From contig NZ_QJQX01000051.1 of NCBI RefSeq assembly GCF_013393185.1, positions 62,001 to 126,000 on the forward strand: 64,000 bases of DNA. The letters are read 5' to 3'. This stretch comes from Sphingobium lactosutens. Its GTDB lineage: Bacteria; Pseudomonadota; Alphaproteobacteria; Sphingomonadales; Sphingomonadaceae. Under the pieces are notes generated by a model. It had not been told where the DNA came from. It searched no databases and worked only from the letters and a program-made list of their open reading frames with translations. Numbering within the stretch: the stretch's first letter is position 1; every line of letters starts with the position of its first letter. Below are positions 45,271-54,380 of this stretch, piece after piece. The translations under genes and the position numbers were made by a program.

Positions 45271-47486
45271 AGCTTTTCTCCGCTGATATTGTCGGCCATC
45301 GTCACCTGCGGCCTGCCCTGAGGATAGAGCCGCGTGATTTTGGGTTCGGGCGTCGCGATCAGGCGGTTGGCGACGATCCGCGTGACGGGCGCACCGACGC
45401 TATGGGCGATCGCGATGGCGCCGCCCTGACGGAAGCTGTTCTTCTCGATCAGCGTCGATTGCACGCCTGACAGAGTGAGCAGGGCGGGGCCGCTTTGCAT
45501 CACCTCATTGCCACGCACGACCAGTTCCGGTCCGAAGGTGCTTTCGTCCGTTCCCCCGCGCACTATGTCGGCCAGGCTGCCGATCTGGTCGAAACGGGAG
45601 TTGGTGATGCTGATCCGTTCCGCCGCATACAGGCCTTTGCCCCCGGTTTCGGCGGCGGCGGCGAGGATCTTGCCGGAAAGACCGGACACTGTGACGCGAT
45701 CAAGGCTGATATGGTCGGCAAAAGTGGCAGCCGTGGTGGCAATCAGGTCGAAATCCGGCGCGCCATTCAACCCCGAAAAATAGCTGCCCTCCATCTCCAC
45801 GGCATAATTGGCGATAGTGGAATGGCCGGACGAACGCACGACCGCATTGCCGGGCTGTCCCGGCGCCCGATCACCCCGAATAGTCAGCCCTTCGATCCGC
45901 AACCTGCCGCCCTCACCCAGGGCAAAGAGCGTCGCGGCGGAAAAGATTATCTCGGCGTCCCTGGGACCAGAAAATGTCAGGGCAGCCGTGATGGACAGGG
46001 GCGCGTCGATCGCATGGCGGCCGGCGGGAAGGCGCAGCACGTCGCCGTCTTTGGCCCTGGCGACCGCCGCGACCAGCCCCTCTCCTTCCACCGCGATCTG
46101 CCGGCCTGAGCCAAAAGCAACATCGCTTACCAGTTTTTCATACCAGACTGGCCCGACATCGGCCATGCTGACCGGCTTCAGATCACGGGGGGCGCCCAGT
46201 TTCGCCAGTGCAGGGTTCGTTGGATATAGCAGCCCATTTGCCGCCCGCCGCAGCATTACGGGACGCTGGGAGAAGCCCGCCGGCAGGGTGTCCGGCACGG
46301 TTGCGCTCGTCGCATTGTTGGCGAAGGCGATGCCTTTCATGCCTGCCTCGACTGCGAAGGGTGCGTCACCGTTTGCGCCCGTCACGATATTATCCTGCAA
46401 GCGGCTTTCCGTGGGCGGCGCCGTCCGCTCCGCATCGGCGCCCGCACCGAGCGTGATCCGCGCCACATCGATGAAACTATTCCGCGCGACGAGGGCTTGT
46501 GAAACGGGATGATAGCGGTTGATCGCCGATCCCGGCACGCCATTCATGATCGCCAGAGCGCTGGCAAAGTCGGTGCCCGCCAGTCCCTCCATATAATTGT
46601 CGCGCACCGTCTGCCGCGCATTGATGACGCGCACGCCGCCGGTATGCGGCTTGCCCTTGCCCAGAAACACATTGCGCTCGACCAGATTGCCATTGCCGTG
46701 GCGCAGAACGATCGAGCCCTGGGATTGCAGGATCAGATTGTTACGGATGATGTTGGCACCCGACTTGATCGAGACGATCTCCACTTCGCCATCGCACCGA
46801 TCGAAGATATTCTCCTCCACGATACTCGCGCTGTCGGACAGGGATTCCTCGCTCGTGCCGATGCGGATCGTCTCGCCGCCATTGGAGCCAAGCGGCGGGC
46901 GCGGGCCGAAATAATTATGATCGATACGGTGCCGATTGGCCTGCGACTGTCCTTTCGGGCGGATCACCGCCAGCGTTACGCCGGCATTCCCCTTGCCCGC
47001 AAACCAGCTATGGTCGACCCGGTTGTCCGCGCCATAAAGCGAAACCCAGCGATCCTCCCTGCGGCGATCCTTCTGATTATAACGGTCGACAACAAGCTCG
47101 GTGATCCGCGAATGTGTCGCGACATGCCGGGAATCCCGGCGGAAGCTGATCACCTCGTCGCCTGGCGCATGACCGTCGCGAAATATGAGGCCGGAAACCA
47201 CCAGATGCGTTCCGGCAAGCCGGAGGGATGAAGCGCCCGTAAGCAGCACCTTCCCCTTTGTCTGCGCCGTGAGCGTAATAGGCTTGCCGGGCCGGCCCGC
47301 CCCTTCGAACAGAATGGAGAAATCCTTCCATTCGCCGTCAGCAAGACGAATCGTGTCACCCGCCTTTGCCCTGGCGACCGCCGCCGGAAAGGCATCGCGG
47401 TCGCGAACGAGATAGTCTGCCGCCGCGGCATTGCCGCATATCGCCATGCCGATGGATAAACAGCTTGCCCTCCAAACCAACCGCAT
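45267..47486 (-). CDS. PL6 alginate lyase (chondroitinase-B family)
   Basis: This 739-residue beta-helix lyase has a signal peptide (MRLVWRASCLSIGMAICGNAAA). The PL6 signature SNGGETIRIG lies at 201-210, and the catalytic Lys241 (SIKSGANIIRNN) and Arg262 (LRHGN) have the same 21-residue spacing as Lys250/Arg271 of chondroitinase B. A second parallel beta-helix half follows, giving the two-domain length seen in many PL6 enzymes. AAGGAGAGG precedes the ATG. It is the first gene of a five-gene leftward operon (PL6, PL17, MFS, SDR, esterase), linked by overlaps or short gaps. Its leader holds the 11-base element shared with the receptor promoter. Confidence 0.93.
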   Translation of the reverse strand: MRLVWRASCLSIGMAICGNAAAADYLVRDRDAFPAAVARAKAGDTIRLADGEWKDFSILFEGAGRPGKPITLTAQTKGKVLLTGASSLRLAGTHLVVSGLIFRDGHAPGDEVISFRRDSRHVATHSRITELVVDRYNQKDRRREDRWVSLYGADNRVDHSWFAGKGNAGVTLAVIRPKGQSQANRHRIDHNYFGPRPPLGSNGGETIRIGTSEESLSDSASIVEENIFDRCDGEVEIVSIKSGANIIRNNLILQSQGSIVLRHGNGNLVERNVFLGKGKPHTGGVRVINARQTVRDNYMEGLAGTDFASALAIMNGVPGSAINRYHPVSQALVARNSFIDVARITLGAGADAERTAPPTESRLQDNIVTGANGDAPFAVEAGMKGIAFANNATSATVPDTLPAGFSQRPVMLRRAANGLLYPTNPALAKLGAPRDLKPVSMADVGPVWYEKLVSDVAFGSGRQIAVEGEGLVAAVARAKDGDVLRLPAGRHAIDAPLSITAALTFSGPRDAEIIFSAATLFALGEGGRLRIEGLTIRGDRAPGQPGNAVVRSSGHSTIANYAVEMEGSYFSGLNGAPDFDLIATTAATFADHISLDRVTVSGLSGKILAAAAETGGKGLYAAERISITNSRFDQIGSLADIVRGGTDESTFGPELVVRGNEVMQSGPALLTLSGVQSTLIEKNSFRQGGAIAIAHSVGAPVTRIVANRLIATPEPKITRLYPQGRPQVTMADNISGEKL

Positions 47487-47499
47487 GACCCTCTCCTTT

Positions 47500-47533
47500 T
47501 TGGTATAGATGATTGGTTTGCATTATTGGACTG
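47500..47533. promoter_or_regulatory. Operator candidate in the PL6 leader
   Basis: TTGGTATAGAT (47500-47510) is identical to the element at the alginate receptor promoter and lies 14 bases upstream of the PL6 start. ATTGGTTTG follows, and TTGGACTG (47526-47533) is the reverse complement of CAGTCCAA at 40014-40021. It is probably bound by the GntR protein. Confidence 0.5.
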
Positions 47534-47582
47534 GTAACTCAAGCCTTTTTTGCATGGACGCTATTCCGCCCCCATTGCGGAA

Positions 47583-47666
47583 CGCAGAATGCGAATGCCG
47601 CGGCTCCTGCTCGATGAAAATGAATCGTTCATGGCTCTATTCGTTTGTTGATTACCGCATTCTGCG
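47583..47666. repeat. 11-bp inverted repeat pair
   Basis: CGCAGAATGCG (47583-47593) and CGCATTCTGCG (47656-47666) are exact reverse complements enclosing 62 bases, beside the broken LysR gene. There is no visible target duplication, so a mobile-element origin is only a possibility. Confidence 0.4.
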
Positions 47667-48045
47667 AGCCGTCGGCTGTTCCAGCCGCGTTTCAGAATGC
47701 CCTGCCCGCGCTGAGCGCCAGCGCAGTTCCCGCCGCAGCATCGCAACCAGCGCCGTCACCTTGGGCGACAGATGGCGCCTTTGCGGATAGACCGCCATTA
47801 TCGGTTCGTCCTGCGGTCGCGGGATGACGTCGCGCCCGTCCACCGAGAAATGCCAGGCCGATGCCGACCCCAGCAGGCAGCCATGGTCCGCCAGCCCCCC
47901 CCTTCTGCGGCCGCCCGTTTAGGTCGGGATAAGCGGGCGCGGCGCAACTATAGAGCGCGCGGATCAACTGCGAATCCACCATCTCGCACGTGCAGATCGC
48001 CCGGTCGAAGCCGTCACCCACCATGTCGACCAGTCGACCGACGGC
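47652..48045 (-). pseudogene. C-terminal remnant of a LysR-family regulator, frameshifted
   Basis: Two frames together read as the effector domain of a LysR protein. The first (about 48045-47903) gives GRLVDMVGDGFDRAICTCEMVDSQLI and APAYPDLNGRP. After a run of eight C on the plus strand (47894-47902 area) a one-base shift is needed to continue with LADHGCLLGSASAW, AVYPQRRHLSPKVTALVAML. The DNA-binding N-terminus is missing altogether, as similarity stops near 48045. The gene is therefore both truncated and frameshifted. It lies between the alginate locus and the glycosyltransferase. A sequencing error in the C-run could explain the shift but not the missing half. Confidence 0.75.
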
Positions 48046-48082
48046 GACCCGCCGCCGTCGACAGGGCAAGGATTGGCCTGCG

Positions 48083-48175
48083 GGTCAGCGCCTTCTTCGC
48101 ATTCGCGATGGCAAGATCGCACGGATCAGCAACCATCATACACTGAACGACTGGCTGACGCAGATTGGCAGATGA
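48083..48175 (+). pseudogene. C-terminal fragment resembling an NTF2/SnoaL-like protein
   Basis: Thirty codons read GQRLLRIRDGKIARISNHHTLNDWL and end at a TGA. The pattern 'R-x-RDGKI-x-x-I' is typical of the last strand and tail of NTF2/SnoaL domains. Nothing upstream in frame continues the fold, and the break lies next to the truncated LysR gene. Too short for certainty. Confidence 0.4.
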
Positions 48176-48599
48176 GATATCTGCGCTACCCAACCCTTCG
48201 CCTAGCGAACGGCATAATTGACAGGCGATCTGCCGACAGGGAACTGTTGCCACGGAATAATGGCCAGACCCGGTTCGAAAAACCGAGGGGGAAACAGCAA
48301 AAACCAGCCCGACGATAGGGATAGGACGCCCTTAACCATAAAAACCAAGTTCGGACCTCGATCGATTTTAACGTTCCTGAGGTCGATATGATTTATCCAA
48401 TTCCCAACATCGGAGCATCAGCGAATCCCTGATCTCTCATTTGATCCTGCACTGGATCGCATCATATGATCTCGGCTAGGGGCATCGGTTCACCGCTAGA
48501 TCTCTTAAATCCTCGTCTTCAATGTTGCGTTGCATCAGAGATTTCGTTACTCGATAGGGGCTAGGGGCGTGTGTATTGGGGACTGTTAAAGGGATGGAG
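48176..48599. other. Gene-free region before the glycosyltransferase
   Basis: This stretch is A+T-richer than its surroundings. GACCTC...GAGGTC around 48354-48384 forms a 6-bp inverted repeat, ATCATATGAT is a short palindrome near 48462, and GGCTAGGGGC occurs twice (about 48475 and 48559). No coding potential stands out; it probably carries the promoter of the glycosyltransferase gene. Confidence 0.4.
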
Positions 48600-50990
48600 A
48601 TGCTGCGCGACATGAAGCCGGGCAAGGGCCGGACAGCGATCTTCACCATTAGCTCCAACAACTACATGCCCTATACAAGGACGCTGATCGGATCATCTGC
48701 CGCGGCTCATCCCGGTGTTGATCATTTCCTTTGTCTTGCCGATACCAAAGTCAGCGCAGACGGCTTCTACCCCGATAGCTGTGAAATTCTGGAAGCCGCC
48801 GAACTGGGAATCCCGGATTTCTTGGGATTCGCGTTCCGATACGATATCATGGAGATGAATACGGCGGCCAAGCCGTATATGTTCCTTCATCTGTTCGAAC
48901 GGGGTTACGACCGGGTCATCTATTTTGACCCCGATATTAAGATCTATCGCGAAATTACTCCCGTGTTCGAGGCGATGGACGCGGGAGCAAGGGCCGTGTT
49001 CACGCCGCATCTGACCGAGCCGGCCGAGACCATTGTTCCCCCCGACGACATTTCGATCATGCGCGCAGGCATCTACAATCTCGGTTTTGCTGCATTTCGT
49101 CGCAGCGAGGGTGTAGAGGAGGTGTTGCGCTGGTGGGCGCGTCGCCTCCGCTATCAGTGCATCAACGCCCAGGATGATGGCATTTTTGTCGATCAGAAGT
49201 TCATGGACCTGGTTCCCGGCTTCCTGCCTGACGTCGCCATTTTGCGAAACACCACGCTCAATGCCGCCTACTGGAATCTTTTCCAGCGGCCACTGGCAGG
49301 CAATGATGGGGAAGGCTGGTCGATCGATGGCAGTCCCCTGATATTTTTCCATTTCAGCGGCTATGACCCGCGCAATTCCACGAGACTGTCCAAGCACACG
49401 GACATGTTTTCGGCAGATAATAGCGAAGCCCTTCTGTCTCTCATGAGAGACTATAGTAAAGACCTGAGCGACAATGGTCTTTATTCCACGCCGCGTGCCA
49501 ATTATGCCTATGACTGCTTCGAAGGCGGCGCAAAGATACCGACTTTTGCAAGACATTATTTCCGAAACACGCATCCGACCTGGGCGGGCGATCCCTTCAA
49601 GAATTTCCAGGACCATCTCGATCAGCCTGCCTTGGGTACGGCCGAGGGGCCGGACGGGTTATTCTGCACCAATTTGATGCACAGTTTCTGGACTGGTTCC
49701 GACTATCTGCGCTCGACCTATGACATCCATACAGCGTCCGGCGTGGCCGGGCTGGCCGAATGGTTTGTGCGCCACAGTCACCGTTCGGGGATAGACCCCC
49801 GTCTGACGCACGGGATCGTCAAGCGCGTCAGCAACGGGCGTCGGTGGAAGAACGGCAAGCATTTGTCCGCCACGCAGCCGTCCAATGCCGATATATCGGT
49901 GATCGGCTATCTGACGACGAACACGGGCGTGGGCGAAGTGGGGCGGCTTACGCTCAAGTCCCTCGCCGGATCGGGGCGTCGGACGGAGGGGCTCGACATC
50001 GACCTCAACGTCGCCTCTTCGCGCACGAACATGGAAGTGCAGCCCGCACTCGCAGACCAAGCGAGCGGGCGTTTGCACATCTACAACATCAACGCCGATC
50101 AATTGCCATCGGTGCAGCAGGCCTATGACGGAAAGATCGGCAAAGGCGCCTATCGCGTCGCCATGCCCTTCTGGGAACTGGCCGATTTCCCTGACCCCTG
50201 GATCAGCGCGTTTGACGATGTGGACGAGATTTGGGCGCCCACCAAATTCATCCAGTCGGCACTCGTCATGAAGACGGGCAAGCCGGTGATCCACATGCCC
50301 GTCGCGCTCGACTTCACCGTCGATCATGTCTTCGACCGCAAGGCGTTGGGCCTGCCCGAGAACCGCTTCCTTTTCCTCTTCTCCTTCGATTTCCTGTCCT
50401 TCAGGAGCCGGAAGAACCCCGAAGCCGTGATTGCCGCCTTCACCACTGCCTTCAAGGGAACGGCGTATAGCGATCATGTTTCGCTGGTCATCAAATGCGT
50501 CAATGCCCATCATGTGCCAGGGGAACTGAAACGCGTCCGGGATGCCCTGGACAGCAGTCTCGATGTGCATATTCTGGACAACGAACTGACCCGGTCGGAA
50601 ATGCTGGGCCTGGTCAAGACGGCCGATTGCGTCGTTTCCCTGCATCGCAGCGAGGGGCTGGGCTTGCTCGTCGCCGAAGCCATGGCATTGGGCACGCCGG
50701 TCATTGCCACGGATTATTCCGCAACGACCGAACTTGTCACGGCGCGCACCGGCTATCCTGTCGAATATAAGCTCAAGGACTTGCATGCCGACGACTATCC
50801 TTTCGCCGCGGGACAGGTGTGGGCGGATCCCGATATTTCCCATGCAGCCTGGCGGATGCGCCAGGCGGTCGATGAAGCCGGCAGCAACGGCGCCATGCTG
50901 GAGCGCGCGCGGGCGCAAATAATTGCAAATCACGGTTCCGAGGCCGTAATCGGCGCCCAGGAGCGGCGCTTGCAAGAGCTGGGATTGTAA
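48600..50990 (+). CDS. Two-domain glycosyltransferase (GT8-like plus GT4)
   Basis: The ATG at 48600, six bases after AAAGGG, gives 796 residues; TTG at 48576 and ATGs at 48594 and 48612 are alternatives. The N-terminal domain (to about 270) starts TAIFTISSNNYMPYTRTLIGS and has a DxD metal site in RVIYFDPDIKIY near residue 110, as in GT-A transferases of the GT8/nucleotide-diphospho-sugar type. After a linker, about residues 430-796 form a GT-B domain of the GT4 group: GYLTTNTGVGEVGRL, VALDFTVDHVF, and SLHRSEGLGLLVAEAMALGTPVIAT with the E-x7-E donor motif. It probably adds two sugars in surface polysaccharide or glycoprotein synthesis. No Wzx/Wzy genes are near. Confidence 0.87.
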   Translation: MLRDMKPGKGRTAIFTISSNNYMPYTRTLIGSSAAAHPGVDHFLCLADTKVSADGFYPDSCEILEAAELGIPDFLGFAFRYDIMEMNTAAKPYMFLHLFERGYDRVIYFDPDIKIYREITPVFEAMDAGARAVFTPHLTEPAETIVPPDDISIMRAGIYNLGFAAFRRSEGVEEVLRWWARRLRYQCINAQDDGIFVDQKFMDLVPGFLPDVAILRNTTLNAAYWNLFQRPLAGNDGEGWSIDGSPLIFFHFSGYDPRNSTRLSKHTDMFSADNSEALLSLMRDYSKDLSDNGLYSTPRANYAYDCFEGGAKIPTFARHYFRNTHPTWAGDPFKNFQDHLDQPALGTAEGPDGLFCTNLMHSFWTGSDYLRSTYDIHTASGVAGLAEWFVRHSHRSGIDPRLTHGIVKRVSNGRRWKNGKHLSATQPSNADISVIGYLTTNTGVGEVGRLTLKSLAGSGRRTEGLDIDLNVASSRTNMEVQPALADQASGRLHIYNINADQLPSVQQAYDGKIGKGAYRVAMPFWELADFPDPWISAFDDVDEIWAPTKFIQSALVMKTGKPVIHMPVALDFTVDHVFDRKALGLPENRFLFLFSFDFLSFRSRKNPEAVIAAFTTAFKGTAYSDHVSLVIKCVNAHHVPGELKRVRDALDSSLDVHILDNELTRSEMLGLVKTADCVVSLHRSEGLGLLVAEAMALGTPVIATDYSATTELVTARTGYPVEYKLKDLHADDYPFAAGQVWADPDISHAAWRMRQAVDEAGSNGAMLERARAQIIANHGSEAVIGAQERRLQELGL

Positions 50991-50994
50991 GCAC

Positions 50995-51528
50995 ATGCAT
51001 GATGGTATCGAGCGCCGGATCGAGGGGGACGGAAAGATGGTGGGGAACGACGAACCCAAGGAAGTAATCGTGCTGAGCGAGGTTGCGGCCTCCTCCCTGC
51101 CAAAGATCAGGCAGATGGAAATTGAGGCGCGCGGTCGCGAAACGTTCGAACTGCTCAAACTGGGCGATTTGATTGCCAACCTGCAGAAGGATCAGCGCAA
51201 GATGCGACTGGACGCCGAGGACATGCGGTTTGAACGCGACCGTTATAAGGCCTCCGCCGCATCCTTTCAGGAAAAATTGGTCGAAGCCCTCAATGAAAAT
51301 GCCCGCTTGAGAGATTTGCGCGAGATATTAAAATCGCTGGCGGCGCAGATGGAAAGTGCGAAGGAGCAGCGCGAGAGCGAGGACCATCTACGGATCGAGA
51401 ATGCGCGGCTGGTGCATGAACTGGAGCAGAGCAGGGTGCAGGCGGAGCAGATGCGTCAGGCGTTCGTCGACATCGCACAGGGCCTGGTGGCCGAGGTCAG
51501 ACTGGCAAGGCAACACGCTGCCGGATAA
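50995..51528 (+). CDS. Coiled-coil protein of unknown function
   Basis: This 177-residue protein begins four bases after the glycosyltransferase stop; an in-frame ATG at 51037 has a better upstream purine stretch (GGGGGACGGAAAG). Residues from about 55 to 160 are highly charged with heptad-like hydrophobics (LIANLQKDQRKMRLDAEDMRFERDRY, LVEALNENARLRDLREILKSLAAQME), so a long coiled coil is expected. No signal peptide or membrane segment. I recognise no family. Close linkage implies a role with the glycosyltransferase, for instance as a scaffold or chain-length partner, but that is a guess. Confidence 0.7.
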   Translation: MHDGIERRIEGDGKMVGNDEPKEVIVLSEVAASSLPKIRQMEIEARGRETFELLKLGDLIANLQKDQRKMRLDAEDMRFERDRYKASAASFQEKLVEALNENARLRDLREILKSLAAQMESAKEQRESEDHLRIENARLVHELEQSRVQAEQMRQAFVDIAQGLVAEVRLARQHAAG

Positions 51529-51576
51529 ACGCACAGGCGCGCACTATTTGAAGCTTTTGGATATGAGGGCAATATT

Positions 51577-51747
51577 ATGGCTATGAGCCGGGAAGATGTG
51601 ATCTGGGCGTACAAGATCTTTCTTGGTCGGGAACCGGAAAGTGAAGAGACGATTGCCTTTCAGCTGGCCAGCGGCCAGTCTCGATTGGAATTGATCATGC
51701 AGATCATGGAAAGTGACGAATTTGCTTACAAGCATGTCGTCCAGTAA
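51577..51747 (+). CDS. 56-residue DUF4214-like mini-protein
   Basis: ATG at 51577 follows GAGGGC by eight bases; the frame ends at TAA 51745-51747. The sequence centres on EDVIWAYKIFLGREPESEE and ESDEFAYK, which is the pattern of DUF4214-type modules found at the ends of glycosyltransferases, FkbM methyltransferases and S-layer-associated proteins. Here it stands alone, 48 bases after the coiled-coil gene. A free-standing module of this size is unusual; it may be a split-off domain of the neighbouring protein or a small adaptor. Coding is supported by the family pattern more than by length. Confidence 0.65.
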   Translation: MAMSREDVIWAYKIFLGREPESEETIAFQLASGQSRLELIMQIMESDEFAYKHVVQ

Positions 51748-51875
51748 CCGGTTCCTCTCCATATCCGGCACGTAAAACCCGTTCGGATTGCCGGACGTTC
51801 GAAGGCGAGCCAAGCCTGCCAGGCTGCGGCTCCGCGACGATGGCCGCGATTGCGCAGGGGTAAATCCCCCTTCGA

Positions 51876-54380
51876 TCAGATGTCAGGCAGGGGCTGGGCG
51901 GCAAAGCCCCAGCCCCTAAGACTGCTTGCCCGGTCCATCAGGGTTTCGACATCATCTATCGCATAGGGGTGCGCGGTCCTGATGGCGTCGAGTTCGCCCC
52001 AGTCGATCGGCACCGCGACCGGCGCACCGGATCGGGCGCGCGCGGAATAGGGCAGGATCGCGGTGCTGCCGCGCTGGTTGCGGAGCCAGTCGATGAAAAT
52101 GCGGTCCTTGCGCTTCGCCTTGCTCATCGTCGCGACGAAGCGCTCGGGTTCGGCCGCGCTTAGGGCCTGAGCGAAGCGGGAGGCGAAATCCTTGTGCGCG
52201 GTCCAGTCATGGCCGGGGGTGAGCGGCACCACGACATGCACACCCTTCCCGCCTGACAGCATGGCGAAAGAGACGAGGCCAAGGTCGCTCAATGCGTTGC
52301 GTATGTCGATGGCGGCGCGCTTGACCCGCTTGAAGTCCATCCCTTCGTCAGGATCGAGGTCGAAGATCATGCGGTCGGGTTGTTCCACCGCGTCGGCGCG
52401 GCTGGCCCAGCCGTGGAATTCGATCGTCCCCATCTGCACGCAGGCGAGCAGGCCGTCGCCATCCTCGATATAGAGATAGTCCTCCGCACCGCCGTCCTTC
52501 TCGCGGATCGGTACCTGATGCACCGCCTTGCCAAAGGCGCCGCTGTCATGCTTCTGGAAGAAGCATTTTTTCGCCCTGCCCTGCGGACAGCGGACGAGGC
52601 TGATCGGCCGATTGGCGGCAAAGGGCAGCATCAGCGGCGCGATGCGGGCATAATAGGCAGCCAATTGCCCCTTGGTCTGGCCGCTTTCGGGGAAGATCAC
52701 GCGGTCGCCGCTGCTGATCTTCACGGTGCTTTTCGACGCAGGTATGGGAGCGGATTTCTCGGGCGTCACGTCCTCCGCCTTCTTGTCGCTACGCAGGCCG
52801 AGGAAGCTGCTATGGCGGACGCGGCCTTCGGCGGTGAATTCGGCAAAGGCGATTTCGGCCACCAGTTGCGGCCTGATCCAGCAAACGCCGCGCGCTTCGG
52901 CGGCGGGCACCTCGACCGGGGGCGCGTCAGTCGCGATCTTTTTCATAGCCTCGGTCAGATCGGTCATCATGTCGGCATTGAATCCGGTACCGACCTTGCC
53001 CTTGTAGACGAGCTTCCGCCCCTCCTTCTGCGCCAGCAGCAGCGAACGGAAGGGGCGGCCCCTGGCGTCGCTCTTGATCCAGCCGACAAGGACGAACTCC
53101 TGCCGCCGGGTGCATTTGACCTTGACCCAGTTCCGAGTGCGGGCCGACCGATAGGGGGCGTCGGCGCGCTTGGAGATGATGCCTTCCTGCCCCGCATCGC
53201 ACAGGGAGCGATAAAGCTGCTCGCCAGCGCCGATGACATGGTCGGCGACATGGATCGGCGGCTCGGCGTCGCGCAGCAGCGCCTCCAGCCGTTCCTTGCG
53301 CTCGATGGTCGAGAGCGGCTTCAGATCCATTCCCTCCAGCGAGAGCAGATCGAAGGCGAAGAGGCTCAGCGGCGCGTCCTCGCTTTCGGCGCCACGGCCG
53401 CGTTTCAGCACCGTCTGAAGCGCCGAAAAGCTGGGGTTGCCGTCAGGGCCGAAGGCGACGATCTCGCCGTCGATCAACGCCGGCGGCAGGTCGAGCGCCA
53501 CCAGGCTGCGGACGAGAGCGGGAAATTTTTCGGTCCAGTCGAGGCCGTTGCGGGTGAAGATGCGGACCTTGTCCCCGCAGGCCGAAATGAGGGCGCGATA
53601 GCCGTCATATTTGATCTCGTGCAGCCAGTCATTGCCGGTCGGCACGCTATCCACCAAAGTTGCGAGCTGGGGCTTCACGAAGGCGGGAGGACGGGGAGAT
53701 GATTTGCGCGCCTTTCGCCCGACGGTGGCGTTGTGCGCGCGGGCGGCCTCCATCTTCCGGGCGAACTGCTTGCCCTTCGCGCCGGCGAGCGATTGGGCGG
53801 CGTCCTTGTCGGCGGCGATCTGCGCCATGGACCGGCCCGTCAGCACGCTGCTGAGCGCGCGGTCGACCAGCGCGCCGTCGGGATCGGCCTCCCTGTCCTC
53901 CACCTTGCGGAGCAGCCAGTTCTCGCGCTTTTCGCCAGGGCGGCCCTTCATGCGGACAAGCAGCCATTCGCCTTTCATCCGCTCGCCATGAAGGATGAAA
54001 TGGAGATGGCCATCCTCCAGATCCTTCGCGCTCTTGCCCTCGATCGGCTCCCAGCTGCCGCGATCCCAAAGCATGACTGTACCGCCGCCATATTCGCCCT
54101 TGGGGATGACGCCCTCAAAATTGCCATAGCTGAACGGATGATCCTCGGTGCGGACGGCCAGTCTTTTGTCGGCCGGGTCGAGGCTTGGCCCCTTGGTGAC
54201 GGCCCAGCTTTTGAGCACGCCGTCCACCTCCAGCCGGAAGTCCCAGTGCAGGCGGGTCGCGGCATGTTTCTGCACCACGAAGCTGTGGCCGCCCTTTTTC
54301 GCCACCACGCCTTTCGGCTCGCGCGTGCGGGCAAAGTCGCGCTTGGCATTATAGGGCGCAAGCGGTCTTTTCGTGGCCAT
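51876..54380 (-). CDS. ligD: Multifunctional DNA ligase D (NHEJ)
   Basis: This 834-residue enzyme seals double-strand breaks with Ku. Domains in order are a 3'-phosphoesterase (HAATRLHWDFRLEVDGVLKSWAVTKG near residues 39-64, FEGVIPKGEYGGGTV near 88-102), an ATP-dependent ligase with adenylated Lys257 in HEIKYDGYR and LIDGEIV and ISKRADAPYRS motifs, and a primase-polymerase domain (IFPESGQTKGQLAAYYARIAP, MIFDLDPDEGMDFKRVK, FAMLSGGKGVHVVVPL) in the last 280 residues. All three are complete. The ATG overlaps the Ku stop by one base (TGATG). Confidence 0.96.
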   Translation of the reverse strand: MATKRPLAPYNAKRDFARTREPKGVVAKKGGHSFVVQKHAATRLHWDFRLEVDGVLKSWAVTKGPSLDPADKRLAVRTEDHPFSYGNFEGVIPKGEYGGGTVMLWDRGSWEPIEGKSAKDLEDGHLHFILHGERMKGEWLLVRMKGRPGEKRENWLLRKVEDREADPDGALVDRALSSVLTGRSMAQIAADKDAAQSLAGAKGKQFARKMEAARAHNATVGRKARKSSPRPPAFVKPQLATLVDSVPTGNDWLHEIKYDGYRALISACGDKVRIFTRNGLDWTEKFPALVRSLVALDLPPALIDGEIVAFGPDGNPSFSALQTVLKRGRGAESEDAPLSLFAFDLLSLEGMDLKPLSTIERKERLEALLRDAEPPIHVADHVIGAGEQLYRSLCDAGQEGIISKRADAPYRSARTRNWVKVKCTRRQEFVLVGWIKSDARGRPFRSLLLAQKEGRKLVYKGKVGTGFNADMMTDLTEAMKKIATDAPPVEVPAAEARGVCWIRPQLVAEIAFAEFTAEGRVRHSSFLGLRSDKKAEDVTPEKSAPIPASKSTVKISSGDRVIFPESGQTKGQLAAYYARIAPLMLPFAANRPISLVRCPQGRAKKCFFQKHDSGAFGKAVHQVPIREKDGGAEDYLYIEDGDGLLACVQMGTIEFHGWASRADAVEQPDRMIFDLDPDEGMDFKRVKRAAIDIRNALSDLGLVSFAMLSGGKGVHVVVPLTPGHDWTAHKDFASRFAQALSAAEPERFVATMSKAKRKDRIFIDWLRNQRGSTAILPYSARARSGAPVAVPIDWGELDAIRTAHPYAIDDVETLMDRASSLRGWGFAAQPLPDI

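Noticed and set aside
47890..47905. Frameshift in the LysR remnant as a sequencing error
   Set aside because: A C8 run is error-prone, but the N-terminal half of the gene is absent anyway, so the gene is broken either way.
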